This document shows, piece after piece, positions 26,363-36,536 of a stretch of 64,000 bases of DNA. How positions within the stretch are numbered: the stretch's first letter is position 1; each line of letters begins with the position of its first letter. The position numbers were made by a program, and so were the translations under genes. The notes below the pieces were generated by a model. The model searched no databases. It was not told the DNA's origin and worked only from the letters and a program-made list of their open reading frames with translations. The stretch is from Candidatus Bathyarchaeota archaeon (GTDB taxonomy: Archaea; Thermoproteota; Bathyarchaeia; Bathyarchaeales; Bathycorpusculaceae), in NCBI GenBank assembly GCA_026014745.1, contig JAOZHS010000002.1:744001-808000 (forward strand). Reading direction: 5' to 3'.

Positions 26363-27445
26363 ATGGCAAAGAAAGGTCCTTTACTTATGACTTCTTGGCG
26401 GTCAACCGGCGCCTGCAACGCTCGTTGCGCATACTGCAACGTCGATGCCACCGGAAAACATGCCGAGAGAGAATTAACAACCCAAGAAGCTATGAAATTA
26501 GTGGATGAGGTGCACAATTTCGGCGTTAGATGGTTCGGAATCAAAGGTGGCGAACCATTGATGCGACCAGACATCTTTGAAATCGTGAAATACGCCAAAA
26601 GCTTGGGGTTAAATGTATGCCTCTTAACTAACGGCTGCTTTGTTGATGGCGCCATCTACGATAATTTGGTGAAATATCAGGTTTGGACGTCTGTTAGCAT
26701 TGATGGCCCTGAAGAAATAAATGACAAACTACGTGGAAAAGGCTCATACCAGAAAGCCCTAGCGGCCATCAAAAAATTATCCGAAGGCAAAATCCTCAAC
26801 GGTCTAGCCGCAGCAATCACAAAAATCAACTATCAACATTTAGACCACGTCGCAGAATTAGCTGAAAAGTATCATGCCAACTTTGTGTGGTACAACCATT
26901 TGGTTCCAAGCGGCAGAGCAAAAGAAACCCAAGACCTATCCCCAACGCCTGAACAGTTAGAATGGACATTAAACCACATCTGGGATTTAACAGAGAAATA
27001 TGAGGGCAAATTCGAAATCCACGTTCACTGTCCTCACTATGCACGGGTGGTCAAGCAACGCAATATCTCCAACTTTGACGAATGGTACGAACACAAATAC
27101 CACGGAAAATGCACCTATTTTGCATTTGGCGGATATCTCAGCGTAACAGAAAACGGCGACCTAATACCCTGCTTCTACACCGACCTCCGCCCCTCGGAAC
27201 CCATGATGCTAGGAAACATTCGACAAAAAGGCCTAACTAAAGCGTGGGATGAAGTCCAAAAATCAGCGTACTATCGAAGCTTCCAAAACAGAAACTTGCT
27301 TAAGGGCAAATGTGGAGTCTGCGAATACCGCGAGCTTTGCGGGGGATGCCGAAACAGAGCCTACGCCTATACTGGCGACATCTACGGTGAAGACGGCGCA
27401 TGCGCCTATGTACCTGAGGCACTTCGTAAAAAAGAAAAACCTTAA
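26363..27445 (+). CDS. Radical SAM/SPASM-type protein (AhbC/AhbD/NirJ-like pattern)
   Basis: 360 residues from ATG 26363, with GGGGG ~8 bases upstream; an earlier TTG overlaps that site. The N-terminal 'TGACNARCAYCN' holds the SAM-cluster cysteines, 'WFGIKGGEPLMRPDIFEI' is the GGEP motif, and the C-terminus has 'CGVCEYRELCGGCRNRAY' plus a later Cys, the auxiliary-cluster layout of SPASM and heme-synthase-like proteins. It is strongly paralogous to the 41936 protein (same order of motifs, 'HLVPSGRA', 'GVCEYRE'). It follows the Lrp-type gene by ~100 bp. Candidate roles are the alternative heme pathway or peptide/protein modification; the sequence does not decide. Confidence 0.82.
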   Translation: MAKKGPLLMTSWRSTGACNARCAYCNVDATGKHAERELTTQEAMKLVDEVHNFGVRWFGIKGGEPLMRPDIFEIVKYAKSLGLNVCLLTNGCFVDGAIYDNLVKYQVWTSVSIDGPEEINDKLRGKGSYQKALAAIKKLSEGKILNGLAAAITKINYQHLDHVAELAEKYHANFVWYNHLVPSGRAKETQDLSPTPEQLEWTLNHIWDLTEKYEGKFEIHVHCPHYARVVKQRNISNFDEWYEHKYHGKCTYFAFGGYLSVTENGDLIPCFYTDLRPSEPMMLGNIRQKGLTKAWDEVQKSAYYRSFQNRNLLKGKCGVCEYRELCGGCRNRAYAYTGDIYGEDGACAYVPEALRKKEKP

Positions 27446-27500
27446 TTTTCTTTTTTAACTCCATTTTGTTTTTTAAAAAATCATTTTTTATTTTAATTTT
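27446..27500. terminator. T/A-rich bidirectional terminator region
   Basis: T-tracts on the plus strand (TTTTCTTTTTT, TTTTGTTTTTT) and A-runs reading as T-tracts on the minus strand lie between the convergent SPASM gene and propeller gene 27563. This is typical of archaeal U-rich termination in both directions. Confidence 0.5.
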
Positions 27501-27562
27501 ATTGCTCATCAGAATTTAAACAAAAAAAGAAAAGAGAGGATGTTTATTTTTGGCTTGTCTGC

Positions 27563-30283
27563 CTATGGGTGTTTCCGGAGCATTATCATTGCTAGAACTG
27601 CACCGACTAAGACAACAGCGATTATGACACCGACTATTGCTGGAATGAAATACATATCAGCCATAGATTGGGGTGCCTCTGTTGGAGCTGGAGTTGATGC
27701 GGGTCCATCGCCTACTGTTAGGTAGGTTGATGATGCTGAGGGTCCGTAGGAGTTTGTGCCTGCGAATTCTGCAACGATTTGGTAGGTACCTGGAACTTCG
27801 GGTTGGTATGCGAGGCCATAGTTGCCGTACATGTCGCTTGTTGTTGTGCCTATGTTGATCCAGTTGCCGTTGGGGTCGATTGCGTGTAATGTTACGTCGA
27901 CACCGTATGCGTCTGTTGGTTGTGGTCGCTGGTGGAACATGTATTCCATCCAAGCATCCATGCATGCATCTGCAATTGCTGGAGTGCCCTTAAGTGAGAA
28001 GTCAAGACTGCCAGTGGAGGTTTGTCTGCCGTATTGTGTTTGGTCTGTGACAGTGCCGGTTAGGGTTACGCTATTTCCTAATGTTGGAACGATCTGTGGA
28101 GCTGAAACTGTAGTTGCGCTGGGTCCTTTACCGAAGCAGTAGAGTTGCATATCATGACAGTCAACGTATAGTAATCGTCCGTCTGCTAAGATTGGAGCTG
28201 TTGTTGGCCAGCCTGTTAGACCCCAGACTTGTTGTCCGCTGGTTACGTTGACACACCAAATCATAGCGTCACGTCGAATTGGGTTGTTGACAGAGTGTTC
28301 GCTGGAGTAGAGGTAGAGTAAACCGTCGCCTGAAAGGAAGCCGTAGGATGTTGGTGTATACTGATAGGAGGTTTCGTCTAGTCCGACCATTGGAGCTGTC
28401 CAGTTCCAAAGGAAATCGCCAGTCTTAGCGTCGAATGCGCGAACGACACCACTGTAGCCACCGCAGTCAATGAACATGTTATTGTAGCAGATACCAGTGT
28501 AACCACCATAGAATTGGAACTGTTCCGCTTTGGGTGCAGTCCAAAGTTGGCTACCTGTGTTGAGGTCATAGATAAAGTAGCGTAGAGTCATCGGGTCATA
28601 GTACCAGAATATGCCTGCTTGATCGTTTACACCACCGAAGGCTGTGTTTTTGCTGCTGTATTGCTCTTGTTGACCGTATGAGTCGCCAGCTGTTGGGGGA
28701 GCAGTGAAGTTATAGTTCTTGATTATTGCGCCCACTTCGCCTACTTTGAGACTTACTATGACAACAGTTCCGGGAACGCTAACAGTGCCGTTATTAGAGC
28801 CTGCATAGATGATTATTATTTTATCGTCAGGAATAACTTGCCGTAAGCTAATACCGCTTTTTAGCGGGAAGTTAGGTAAGCTGACGTTTGTTGAGTAGCC
28901 GTACTTGCCATCGTAGGTTCGGTTAAGTTCAGGTCGCCACATCCAGTTGACGTTGCTGCCTGACCCACTGTCATGTATAACATAGTTAGGCCACATGATT
29001 GCTTGTGAAGTATTCCAGCATTGTAGATACCAATTAGGTGCTGATGAAGTTCCCAGATTGACAATGTTGTATCTGAGTATGCTTCCGTCAGTTCCTACTG
29101 CAGAGGTACCACTTCCTGTGTTGTTTATGCTGCAGATGTAGCTACCGCTAAAGTCATCATACATATCCCATGTGTTAGATTTTCCAGTACTGGTTACCCA
29201 GTAGTAGCCAAGAGTGCCGTGTTGGTTAGGAGAGTCATAGGTGTATACTTGTCCGAATGCGGGTGCGCCGTAGGGTATGTTGCCTGTGCTTGAGAACATG
29301 CCGCCTGCACCTGTAACTGGACCTGTGGTGTTGCGGAAGTAGATTGTTTCACCAGTGTAGAGATCAACGCAGTAGAAGCCTTCACGTGGGTTAGTGTTGA
29401 CTGTGTAGTAGACTTTACCGTTTAGAACAATTGATGGACCGCCAAATTGTTCGTATGATTGGCCGCTGTAGTAAGAGTTGTCAGCGCTAGAAGTGTTAAC
29501 AGTTGAGACACCGCCTGCAAGACCACCGTTAAAGTATTGTCGAGTCCACAGAACGTGTGAACTAGCGGGACCTATGCTGTAGGGGTCATATCTACCGTTG
29601 TTGCCGTATTGGTTAAGTTCACTTGCGCCGAGCCATTGACCCATCGTGTATTTACTCCAACCTCTGTTAGCGTCGTAGACTGGTCGTGTCCAATAGTCGT
29701 TTGGAAGAGGAGTTTCATTGTAGCGTGCTACTTGTTCTTCTGTGACGGTAAGGGTTACAGTTTCGCTTACGCCCTTTTCAAAGACTACACCGACTGGAGA
29801 CCATCCAGCTGGAATGTTGTTGGGATTGGGTGGAGAACCTGAAGGCCACCAACCAACACCACCGGGGGACATTGCGCCTCTGCTGGCGCCACCGTCAATG
29901 ACGTGCTCCCGCATGATAGCTTGGATGATATATTCGCCAGTTGCTTCTGGTGTAAAGTATGTGAATGCTGCGCCGACGGGGTCAGATTCGATGTTTGAGA
30001 TTGTTTCGTTTGTGCCATCTGGCTTTATGACGTTAACGTCGAAGTAGAAGCGGTCACCATAGTCGCCTATAGCAGTGGGTGGGAGCTTGTCACACCAGAA
30101 AGCGATGATGACGTTTTGACCCACACCGATTGTGTTAGGAGCAACTGAAACGTAGACCATATCTGCGTACCTGTTCTGGTAGGCTGCACTAGCTGAAGGC
30201 ATGAAAACGACTGAAGCTGCAATTGATGCCAATAATGTCAAAGCAAGCAAAGAAGCAAATGTTTTATTTTTTACAATTTTCAT
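27563..30283 (-). CDS. Large secreted Ig/PQQ-like propeller surface protein, paralogue 3
   Basis: 906 residues: a signal peptide ending near Ala-33, an Ig-like domain with 'PDGTNETISNIESDPVGAA' (about 85-105), a Gly/Trp-rich patch, a PQQ-type propeller core with 'NPREGFYCVDLYTGETIYF' blades, a second Ig-like domain after 'GKGPSATTVSAP' that contains a conserved 'AWMEYMFHQRP' insert, and a C-terminal helix with Lys/Arg. It should sit on the outer face of the membrane with many N-glycosylation sequons. It is the last of three tandem paralogues, each with its own leader. Nearly identical stretches with the 30570 gene indicate recent duplication or conversion. A binding or S-layer-associated role is inferred. 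Confidence 0.78.
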   Translation of the reverse strand: MKIVKNKTFASLLALTLLASIAASVVFMPSASAAYQNRYADMVYVSVAPNTIGVGQNVIIAFWCDKLPPTAIGDYGDRFYFDVNVIKPDGTNETISNIESDPVGAAFTYFTPEATGEYIIQAIMREHVIDGGASRGAMSPGGVGWWPSGSPPNPNNIPAGWSPVGVVFEKGVSETVTLTVTEEQVARYNETPLPNDYWTRPVYDANRGWSKYTMGQWLGASELNQYGNNGRYDPYSIGPASSHVLWTRQYFNGGLAGGVSTVNTSSADNSYYSGQSYEQFGGPSIVLNGKVYYTVNTNPREGFYCVDLYTGETIYFRNTTGPVTGAGGMFSSTGNIPYGAPAFGQVYTYDSPNQHGTLGYYWVTSTGKSNTWDMYDDFSGSYICSINNTGSGTSAVGTDGSILRYNIVNLGTSSAPNWYLQCWNTSQAIMWPNYVIHDSGSGSNVNWMWRPELNRTYDGKYGYSTNVSLPNFPLKSGISLRQVIPDDKIIIIYAGSNNGTVSVPGTVVIVSLKVGEVGAIIKNYNFTAPPTAGDSYGQQEQYSSKNTAFGGVNDQAGIFWYYDPMTLRYFIYDLNTGSQLWTAPKAEQFQFYGGYTGICYNNMFIDCGGYSGVVRAFDAKTGDFLWNWTAPMVGLDETSYQYTPTSYGFLSGDGLLYLYSSEHSVNNPIRRDAMIWCVNVTSGQQVWGLTGWPTTAPILADGRLLYVDCHDMQLYCFGKGPSATTVSAPQIVPTLGNSVTLTGTVTDQTQYGRQTSTGSLDFSLKGTPAIADACMDAWMEYMFHQRPQPTDAYGVDVTLHAIDPNGNWINIGTTTSDMYGNYGLAYQPEVPGTYQIVAEFAGTNSYGPSASSTYLTVGDGPASTPAPTEAPQSMADMYFIPAIVGVIIAVVLVGAVLAMIMLRKHP

Positions 30284-30311
30284 TTTCTCAGTTTCCTATT
30301 AAGTTTTTTTT

Positions 30312-30336
30312 CTGAACGATTCAAATAATCGGTCAG
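30312..30336. promoter_or_regulatory. Inverted repeat in the leader of the 27563-30283 gene
   Basis: Ten-base arms (CTGAACGATT and AATCGGTCAG, one mismatch) around a five-base loop lie 29-53 bp upstream of the start. They could act as an operator or an RNA hairpin. The ribosome-site leader AGGAAACTGAGAAAATG is nearly shared with the 33762-36536 paralogue. Confidence 0.35.
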
Positions 30337-30569
30337 TAAAGCAGCTTTATCAGCGCCAGTCCTTTATTAAACTTGTGTAAAAAAATAGCGATTGATGATA
30401 AAATAGAGTATAAAGCGCGAATTTATTCTAGAAATTTACGGTATGAATCAAAAATTCCCAAAAAAATTGTACTTTCGAAAAATTTAAAAAGCGATGACTG
30501 CGAAGCAGGCGACTAAAAGGGGTTAACAAAAAAAATAAAGAAGGGAAGGATTTGATTTTTGTTTGCTGT

Positions 30570-33353
30570 TTATGGACGTTTGCGGACTACCAGTACGATA
30601 ACAACGCCAACTAAGACTATAGTGACGATGATACCGATAACGGCTGGAACGAAGTATAGGTCAGTCATGGATTGTGGTTGTGGTGTTGCTGTTGGAGCGG
30701 TTGTTGCTTCGTTGCCGATTGCTAAGTATGTGGTTCCGAATGATGGGCCGTATGAGTTGGAGCCGTCGAATGTAGCGATGATTTGGTAGGTACCTGGAAC
30801 TTCTGGGGTGTATGTGAAACCGTAGTTGCCTGCTGAGTCGCTGGTTGTGTCGCCGATGTGGACGTAGTTGCCGTTGGGGTCAATGGTATCTAAGCTGACT
30901 GGAACACCGACTGCATCAGAGGGCATTGGTCGCTGGTGGAACATGTATTCCATCCAAGCATCCATGCATGCATCGCCGATTGCTGGAGTGCCCTTAAGTG
31001 AAAAGTCAAGACTGCCAGTGGAGGTACGTCTGCCGTATTGTGTTTGGTCTGTGACAGTGCCTGTGATAACGACACTTGAGCCTAAGGTTGGAACAGTCTG
31101 CGGAGCTGTAACTGTAGTTGCGCTGGGTCCTTTACCGAAGCAGTAGAGTTGCATATCGTGGCAATCAACCACGAGTAGGCGTCCGTCTGCTAAGATTGGA
31201 GAACCGCTTGGCCAATCAGTTAGACCCCAGACTTGTTTACCGCTGGTAACGTTAACACACCAAATCATTGCATCGCGTCGGATTGGGTTGTTGACAGAGT
31301 GTTCGTTTGAGTAGAGGTAGAGTAAACCGTCGCCTGAGAGACAACCGTAGGAAGTGGGTGTATACTGATAGGAGGTTTCGCCTTCGCCGACGCTTGGAGC
31401 TGACCAGTTCCAAAGGAACTCACCAGTTCTTGCGTTAAATGCGCGGACGACACCGCCGTAGTTGCCTGTGTCTATTAGTTGTCCGTTGTAAACAATCAAG
31501 GTACCCATACCGTAGAATTCCATTTGGGGTCCTGCGGGCATGGTCCAGAGTTGTTTACCGTTTGCAAGGTCGTAGATGTAGAAGAGTCTGTTCATAGAGT
31601 CAGTGTACCAGAAGATACCGGCTTGTTCGTTAATGCCTCCGAAAACTGTGCCTTTGCTACTGTATTGCTCGTTCTGTCCGTATGAGTCACTGCAAGTTGC
31701 TGGCGCGGAGAAGTTATAGCTGTATAGGATGCTTCCTACACTTCCAGGTCTTAGGTCGATAGCATATACGCTGCCTGGAAGAGAAGTACTTGCTGTGCCG
31801 TTGTTAACACCCGCGTAGATAACGATGAGTTTATCGTCAGGGATAACCTGTCGAATACTAGTGGTTGAACCTTGAAGTTTAAGGTTGGATAAGCTCACGT
31901 TTGCTGAGAAGCCATAGCGACCGTCGTATGTTTGGTTGAGGTTAGGTCTCCATAGCCAGTTAGTGTTAGTGCCTGAACCGCTGTTGTGGATTACGTAGAA
32001 TGGATACATGATAGCTTGTGTTGTGTTCCATACTTGTAGGTACCATTGCGGGGAGGCTGATGTGCCTAAGTTGACAATGTTGTAGCGCAGTATACTGCCG
32101 TCAACGCCGACTGCGGAGGTTCCTGTTGCGCCTTGAACTACGTTTCGGTTGTCAGAAGTTCGGGTTACTGTCGTTAGGTTACCTATGCTACAGATGTAGC
32201 TACCAGAGAAGTCATCGTACATATCCCAACGTGGACTTGTGTATGATCCGCCAAATCCAGTTGTCCATGTTCCGCCTTCAGTGTTGGTTACCCAGTAGTA
32301 GCCAAGAGTGCCGTGTTGGTTAGGAGAGTCATAAGTTAAGACTTGCCCCATTGAGGGTGCACCTGCAATTATGCGTCCAGTACTTGTTTGTCCAGTGCCT
32401 ATGCCGCCAACGACGCCTGTAGTGTTGCGGAAGTAGATTGTTTCACCAGTGTAGAGATCAACGCACATGAAGCCTTCGCGGGGGTTTGTTTCGACCGTCC
32501 AGTAGATTTTACCGTTTAGAACGATGGATGGACCGCTAAAGCTTTCGTAGGACTGACCGCTGTAGTAAGAGTTGTCAGCGCTAGAAGTGTTTACTGTTGA
32601 GACACCGCCTGCAAGACCACCGTTAAAGTATGGTTTAGTCCATAGAATGTGTGAACTTGCTGGACCTGTGGTGTAGGGGTTGTATTTGTTACCGTTGCCG
32701 TATTGTGCAAGTTCGTTAGCATTCAACCATTGTCCCATAAGGACTGAGGACCAACCTCTGTTTGCATCATAGACGGGGCGAGTCCAGTAGTCGTTTGGAA
32801 GTGGAGTTTCATTGTAGCGTGGTACTGGAGATGAAGTCACGTTGAGGATTTCGTATTGGCTTACAGCGCCTTTAAAGACAATGCCTACGGGGTTAAAGTT
32901 AGCGATTGGTTGACCGGAAGGCCACCATCCTGCACCGCCGGGTGCAACTGCGCCTCTGCTGGCGCCGCCGTCGATGGTGTGGTCTTGCATTATAGCTTGG
33001 ATGACGTAGGTTCCTTCTTGATCGGGTGTGTACATTGTGTAGCCTGCGCCGACGGGGTCAGATTCAATGTCGGAGATAGTTTCGTTTGTTCCGTCAGGTT
33101 TGATGATGTTTACATCAAAAGTCCAACGGTCACCATAGTCGCCTAAGGCGGTTGGTGGGAGTTTGTCACACCAGAAAGTGATGATTACACTTTGACCGGT
33201 GCCGACAGCGTTTGGTGCTAATGCTAGATAGCACATGTCGTCATATTCTGTTCTGGCTGCAGAAACTGAGGGCATAGTAAGGGAGATGGCGATAGATAGC
33301 AGCAAAGTGATGGCGATAAAGGAGGCTAGAGTTTTGTTATTTATTGGTTTCAT
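30570..33353 (-). CDS. Large secreted Ig/PQQ-like propeller surface protein, paralogue 2
   Basis: 927 residues with the same order as its neighbour: signal peptide (1-32), Ig-like domain, propeller with 'NPREGFMCVDLYTGETIYF' and 'TAP'-type blade ends, Ig-like domain with the 'AWMEYMFHQRP' insert, and a C-terminal membrane helix with a short basic tail. Over the insert region (about 30930-31025) it differs from the 27563 gene at only a handful of bases, and the block around 32565-32640 is likewise near-identical. The start has GAGAGG eight bases upstream. No catalytic residues are recognised; ligand or glycan binding at the surface is the working idea. Confidence 0.78.
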   Translation of the reverse strand: MKPINNKTLASFIAITLLLSIAISLTMPSVSAARTEYDDMCYLALAPNAVGTGQSVIITFWCDKLPPTALGDYGDRWTFDVNIIKPDGTNETISDIESDPVGAGYTMYTPDQEGTYVIQAIMQDHTIDGGASRGAVAPGGAGWWPSGQPIANFNPVGIVFKGAVSQYEILNVTSSPVPRYNETPLPNDYWTRPVYDANRGWSSVLMGQWLNANELAQYGNGNKYNPYTTGPASSHILWTKPYFNGGLAGGVSTVNTSSADNSYYSGQSYESFSGPSIVLNGKIYWTVETNPREGFMCVDLYTGETIYFRNTTGVVGGIGTGQTSTGRIIAGAPSMGQVLTYDSPNQHGTLGYYWVTNTEGGTWTTGFGGSYTSPRWDMYDDFSGSYICSIGNLTTVTRTSDNRNVVQGATGTSAVGVDGSILRYNIVNLGTSASPQWYLQVWNTTQAIMYPFYVIHNSGSGTNTNWLWRPNLNQTYDGRYGFSANVSLSNLKLQGSTTSIRQVIPDDKLIVIYAGVNNGTASTSLPGSVYAIDLRPGSVGSILYSYNFSAPATCSDSYGQNEQYSSKGTVFGGINEQAGIFWYTDSMNRLFYIYDLANGKQLWTMPAGPQMEFYGMGTLIVYNGQLIDTGNYGGVVRAFNARTGEFLWNWSAPSVGEGETSYQYTPTSYGCLSGDGLLYLYSNEHSVNNPIRRDAMIWCVNVTSGKQVWGLTDWPSGSPILADGRLLVVDCHDMQLYCFGKGPSATTVTAPQTVPTLGSSVVITGTVTDQTQYGRRTSTGSLDFSLKGTPAIGDACMDAWMEYMFHQRPMPSDAVGVPVSLDTIDPNGNYVHIGDTTSDSAGNYGFTYTPEVPGTYQIIATFDGSNSYGPSFGTTYLAIGNEATTAPTATPQPQSMTDLYFVPAVIGIIVTIVLVGVVIVLVVRKRP

Positions 33354-33370
33354 ATTTTTTCCTCTCGTTT

Positions 33371-33436
33371 TATTGAACGCCTACTAGGTCTATAGTTAGG
33401 GTTCAATAGAGCAGGCGTAACAGCGTTTACGCTTTT
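33371..33436. promoter_or_regulatory. Paired inverted repeats upstream of propeller paralogue 2
   Basis: TATTGAAC (33371-33378) pairs exactly with GTTCAATA (33401-33408), and ACGCCT/AGGCGT offers an alternative pairing (33377-33382 with 33413-33418). AGCGTTTACGCTTT follows at 33422-33435 and recurs at 58408-58421 before another gene. The rest of the 408-bp gap (33437-33761) is A/T-rich with no gene seen. Confidence 0.35.
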
Positions 33437-33761
33437 AAGATTTTCGCACGAAAAATCAAATTTTGAGAAATTATGGGAAAATAAGCCATCATTATGCCAA
33501 AAATTTAGCACATAACGCCATTAATTTCCGAAAAAATCGCATGAATATTTTACATTGGCAATAACACGAAACTCACGGGAGAACCATATCTTGGCGTCGC
33601 CACTAACTGAGAAGGCCATGCAAGGAGCTTATAAATTTTATGTCAAGCAATGTTGAACACGCAAGTTTTTAACAGCTTTTGACAACAATTTTCAAATTAT
33701 TCCAAAATAACATAATGTTTTTTGAAAATCAACAAAAAAAAGAAAAAAGGGTAAGTTATAA

Positions 33762-36536
33762 TCATGGACGCTTTCGAAGCGCCAAAACTATAACAACAGT
33801 AGCAATAGCGATTGCGACGATTATGCTGATTGTTGCGGGCAACAGATACATGTCAGCTACAGAATCGGGTTGCACGGTAGGTTCAGGTGTTTGGGTTGCT
33901 TGCGTTTCACTGACGGTTAGATATGTTGTTGAAGAGGATGGACCATACGAGTTAGAGCCTGCAAAGGTAGCGATAATCTGGTAGATACCAGGAACTTCGG
34001 GCGTATAGGAAAAGCCAAAGTTGCCGCTGCTGTCACTTGTTACGTTGCCGATGTGGACATAGTTGCCGTTGGGGTCAATGGTGTCTAAACTGACTTCAAC
34101 GCCCACTGCATCAGTTGGTTTTGGTCGCTGGTGGAACATGTATTCCATCCAGGAATCCATGCTTGAGTCGCCGATTGCGGGGGTGCCTTTGAGTGAAAAG
34201 TCTAAGTCGCCATTAACGTTGTGCCTACCGTACGCTGACTGGTCAGTAACCGTACCTGTAAGGGTTACAGTTTGGCCTAACATTGGAGAGAGTTGGGGCG
34301 CGGAAACGGTGGTTGCGCTGGGTCCTTTGCCTAAACAGTAGATTTGGTTATCGTGGTTGTCTAGGTATAACATGCGGTTGTCAGAGATTACAACTTTAGA
34401 GAGGGCGTTGTTTGCTGTGTTGGGGTATGCGGTTAGTCGCCAGACTTGTTCGCCGCTGTCTGCATCGATACATATGATTGAGCCGTCGCGTCTAATTGGG
34501 ACTGTTTCACCTGCCCAACCAGTTGAGCCGTGCATGTAGAGGTAGTGTTGTCCAGTTGCAGCGTCGTCTACGAAGAAGACTAAGCTAAGGGGTGTGTATT
34601 CAAGTCCTTGAGTTTCTAGGTTGCCCAAGAAGGGTGCGGTGTAGTTCCAGAGTAAGTCACCGGAGGTTGCATCAAAGCAGTCCAATACACCATAGGAGCC
34701 GTAAGAGTAGGCTTTGCCGTTGTGAACGTTTATGGTCATTCCGTAGAAGGCAAATTGGTTGGGTTCAGTGTAGGTCCAGATCTCTTTGCCAGTTGTGAGG
34801 CTATACATCCACATTTTTCCGGTTACTTTTTCAGTGAACCAGAAGACGTCGTCATCTACTGAAACGCCGCCTAAGGATACGCCTCCGCCGTTGGTTGCGT
34901 TGGGGAAGTTATCTGAGGCTTTTGGCGCGGTGAAGCTGACATCTTTTGTTACAGTTCCCCATGAGCCGGGTGCTAAGCTGTAGAGTCTAACAAAGCCAGG
35001 TATGTTTCCTCTACCGTCGTTTTGTCCGCCGTATGCAACAACGACATGTTTGTCAGGTACAACAGATTGGACAGAGCCGCTGCCGATGCTTGCAACAGAG
35101 ATGTTCATTGTGTAACCATTGAGGCCGTCATAGACTGCACCGTAGTCCGAGGAGGACATGCCAACATTTACTGAGCCGGGTCTCCAGAACCAGTATGCGT
35201 TATCTGAAGTCGCAGTGTTGGGGAGGTTGGTTGTGCCATTAGGGAGTGTTGCTGGGTAAGCTACGCCATAGGAGGGTCTCCACCAGATTGCTTGAGTGGA
35301 GTTCCAAATTTGCATGTAATAGTTGGGGTTAGTTGTGTTTCCTAGGTTCACGAAGTTGAGGTAGCATACGCTTCCGATTACATCTCGGAATTGTGTACCA
35401 GAGGCACCCGTGGAGACGGGCATCATCATGCCGAACCATCCGGGAGCTAATACTGGTTGTCCGTTTACAATCAGGGGTTGGGTTACGTTTGCGATTTTGC
35501 ATATGGATTTTCCAGAGTATCCGTCAAGCATTTCCCATGTTGAGCCCACACTTGTTTTTCCAGCGGGGAGGGTTACGCCTGAGGTTCGCCAGAGGTATGA
35601 GAAACCGCCGTGTTGGTTGGGTGAGTCGTAGTTGAGGACTTGGCCGAACGTGGGTATGGCAGCATTTCCTATGGTGTTGTTTTCGAAGTAGATGGTTTCG
35701 CCTGTGTAGAGGTCGATACAGTACCAGCCCTGTCTTGGTGGGTTCTGTACGGAATAGTATGCTTTGCCTTCTAGGACAACTATGGGACTGGAGAAGCCTT
35801 CGTATGCGATGCCGTTGTAGTAGCTTGTGTCATCGAATCCGCCCATGATACCGCCGGTCCAGTAGGGTGCTGTCCAAAGGATGTGGCTGCTGGCTACGCC
35901 TTGGGTATTAGGGATGCCAGTTGCGCGCATGTTTTCGTAGGAGGGTCCGCCTAACCATTGACCCATTGCGACGTTACCCCATCCACGGTTAGTATCGTAG
36001 ACTGGGCGAGTCCAGTAGTCAGTTGGTAGGGGGGTTTCTTGATAGTGGGATATGGGTTCTTCTTGTACGGTGAAAGTGTTGGGTCTGCTTGTGCTGGGTG
36101 CGTAGATGTCGCCGACATAGATGCTGTTTGTTTGACCAGGTTCGCCAGTTAAGGTTGCACCGGGGAAGCTTGCTTGAACAGTGTAAACGCCTGTTTTGGT
36201 GGGGGTGTAAACGATGAATGCGCCGCCCACTGGGTCGGAGGTTATGGGTCCTTTGGTTTCGTTGTTTCCTTCAGGGTCGGTGATTGTTAAGTAGAACGTC
36301 CAGCGGTCACCCATCGAACCGTATGCTGTGGGTGGGTTAGCGTTTAGGTACATTTGTATGAGGATTTCTTGGCCTACGCCAACTACGGGTTGACTTGGAA
36401 AGACGTAGGTGTACGTGTTGAGGTTATATGCAGGGTTGTGTGCTGTGGCAGGTTGAGTTGTCAAGACAATTGCGAGGGAAGCCACCATGAGGGTGACTAA
36501 AGCTATAGAGCTAGCTTGCTTTTTTGATATATGCAT
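33762..36536 (-). CDS. Large secreted Ig/PQQ-like propeller surface protein, paralogue 1
   Basis: 924 residues from ATG 36536, chosen because AAGGAAACTGAAAAAA precedes it, as in the 27563 paralogue, and a normal signal peptide follows. The longer TTG start at 36593 adds a basic stretch with no such support. It is first in the tandem array and the most divergent: its N-terminal Ig domain has 'GDRWTFYLTITDPEGNNETK', the propeller blades resemble the others, and the C-terminal Ig/'SWMEYMFHQRP'/membrane-helix end is shared. Probably each of the three genes is transcribed from its own promoter, given gaps of 290-410 bp. Confidence 0.78.
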   Translation of the reverse strand: MHISKKQASSIALVTLMVASLAIVLTTQPATAHNPAYNLNTYTYVFPSQPVVGVGQEILIQMYLNANPPTAYGSMGDRWTFYLTITDPEGNNETKGPITSDPVGGAFIVYTPTKTGVYTVQASFPGATLTGEPGQTNSIYVGDIYAPSTSRPNTFTVQEEPISHYQETPLPTDYWTRPVYDTNRGWGNVAMGQWLGGPSYENMRATGIPNTQGVASSHILWTAPYWTGGIMGGFDDTSYYNGIAYEGFSSPIVVLEGKAYYSVQNPPRQGWYCIDLYTGETIYFENNTIGNAAIPTFGQVLNYDSPNQHGGFSYLWRTSGVTLPAGKTSVGSTWEMLDGYSGKSICKIANVTQPLIVNGQPVLAPGWFGMMMPVSTGASGTQFRDVIGSVCYLNFVNLGNTTNPNYYMQIWNSTQAIWWRPSYGVAYPATLPNGTTNLPNTATSDNAYWFWRPGSVNVGMSSSDYGAVYDGLNGYTMNISVASIGSGSVQSVVPDKHVVVAYGGQNDGRGNIPGFVRLYSLAPGSWGTVTKDVSFTAPKASDNFPNATNGGGVSLGGVSVDDDVFWFTEKVTGKMWMYSLTTGKEIWTYTEPNQFAFYGMTINVHNGKAYSYGSYGVLDCFDATSGDLLWNYTAPFLGNLETQGLEYTPLSLVFFVDDAATGQHYLYMHGSTGWAGETVPIRRDGSIICIDADSGEQVWRLTAYPNTANNALSKVVISDNRMLYLDNHDNQIYCLGKGPSATTVSAPQLSPMLGQTVTLTGTVTDQSAYGRHNVNGDLDFSLKGTPAIGDSSMDSWMEYMFHQRPKPTDAVGVEVSLDTIDPNGNYVHIGNVTSDSSGNFGFSYTPEVPGIYQIIATFAGSNSYGPSSSTTYLTVSETQATQTPEPTVQPDSVADMYLLPATISIIVAIAIATVVIVLALRKRP

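Noticed and set aside
27822-36000. Long open frames antisense to the propeller genes as extra genes
   Set aside because: They mirror the repeated, Ala/Gly-rich codon pattern of the sense genes, lack ribosome sites and give no recognised product.
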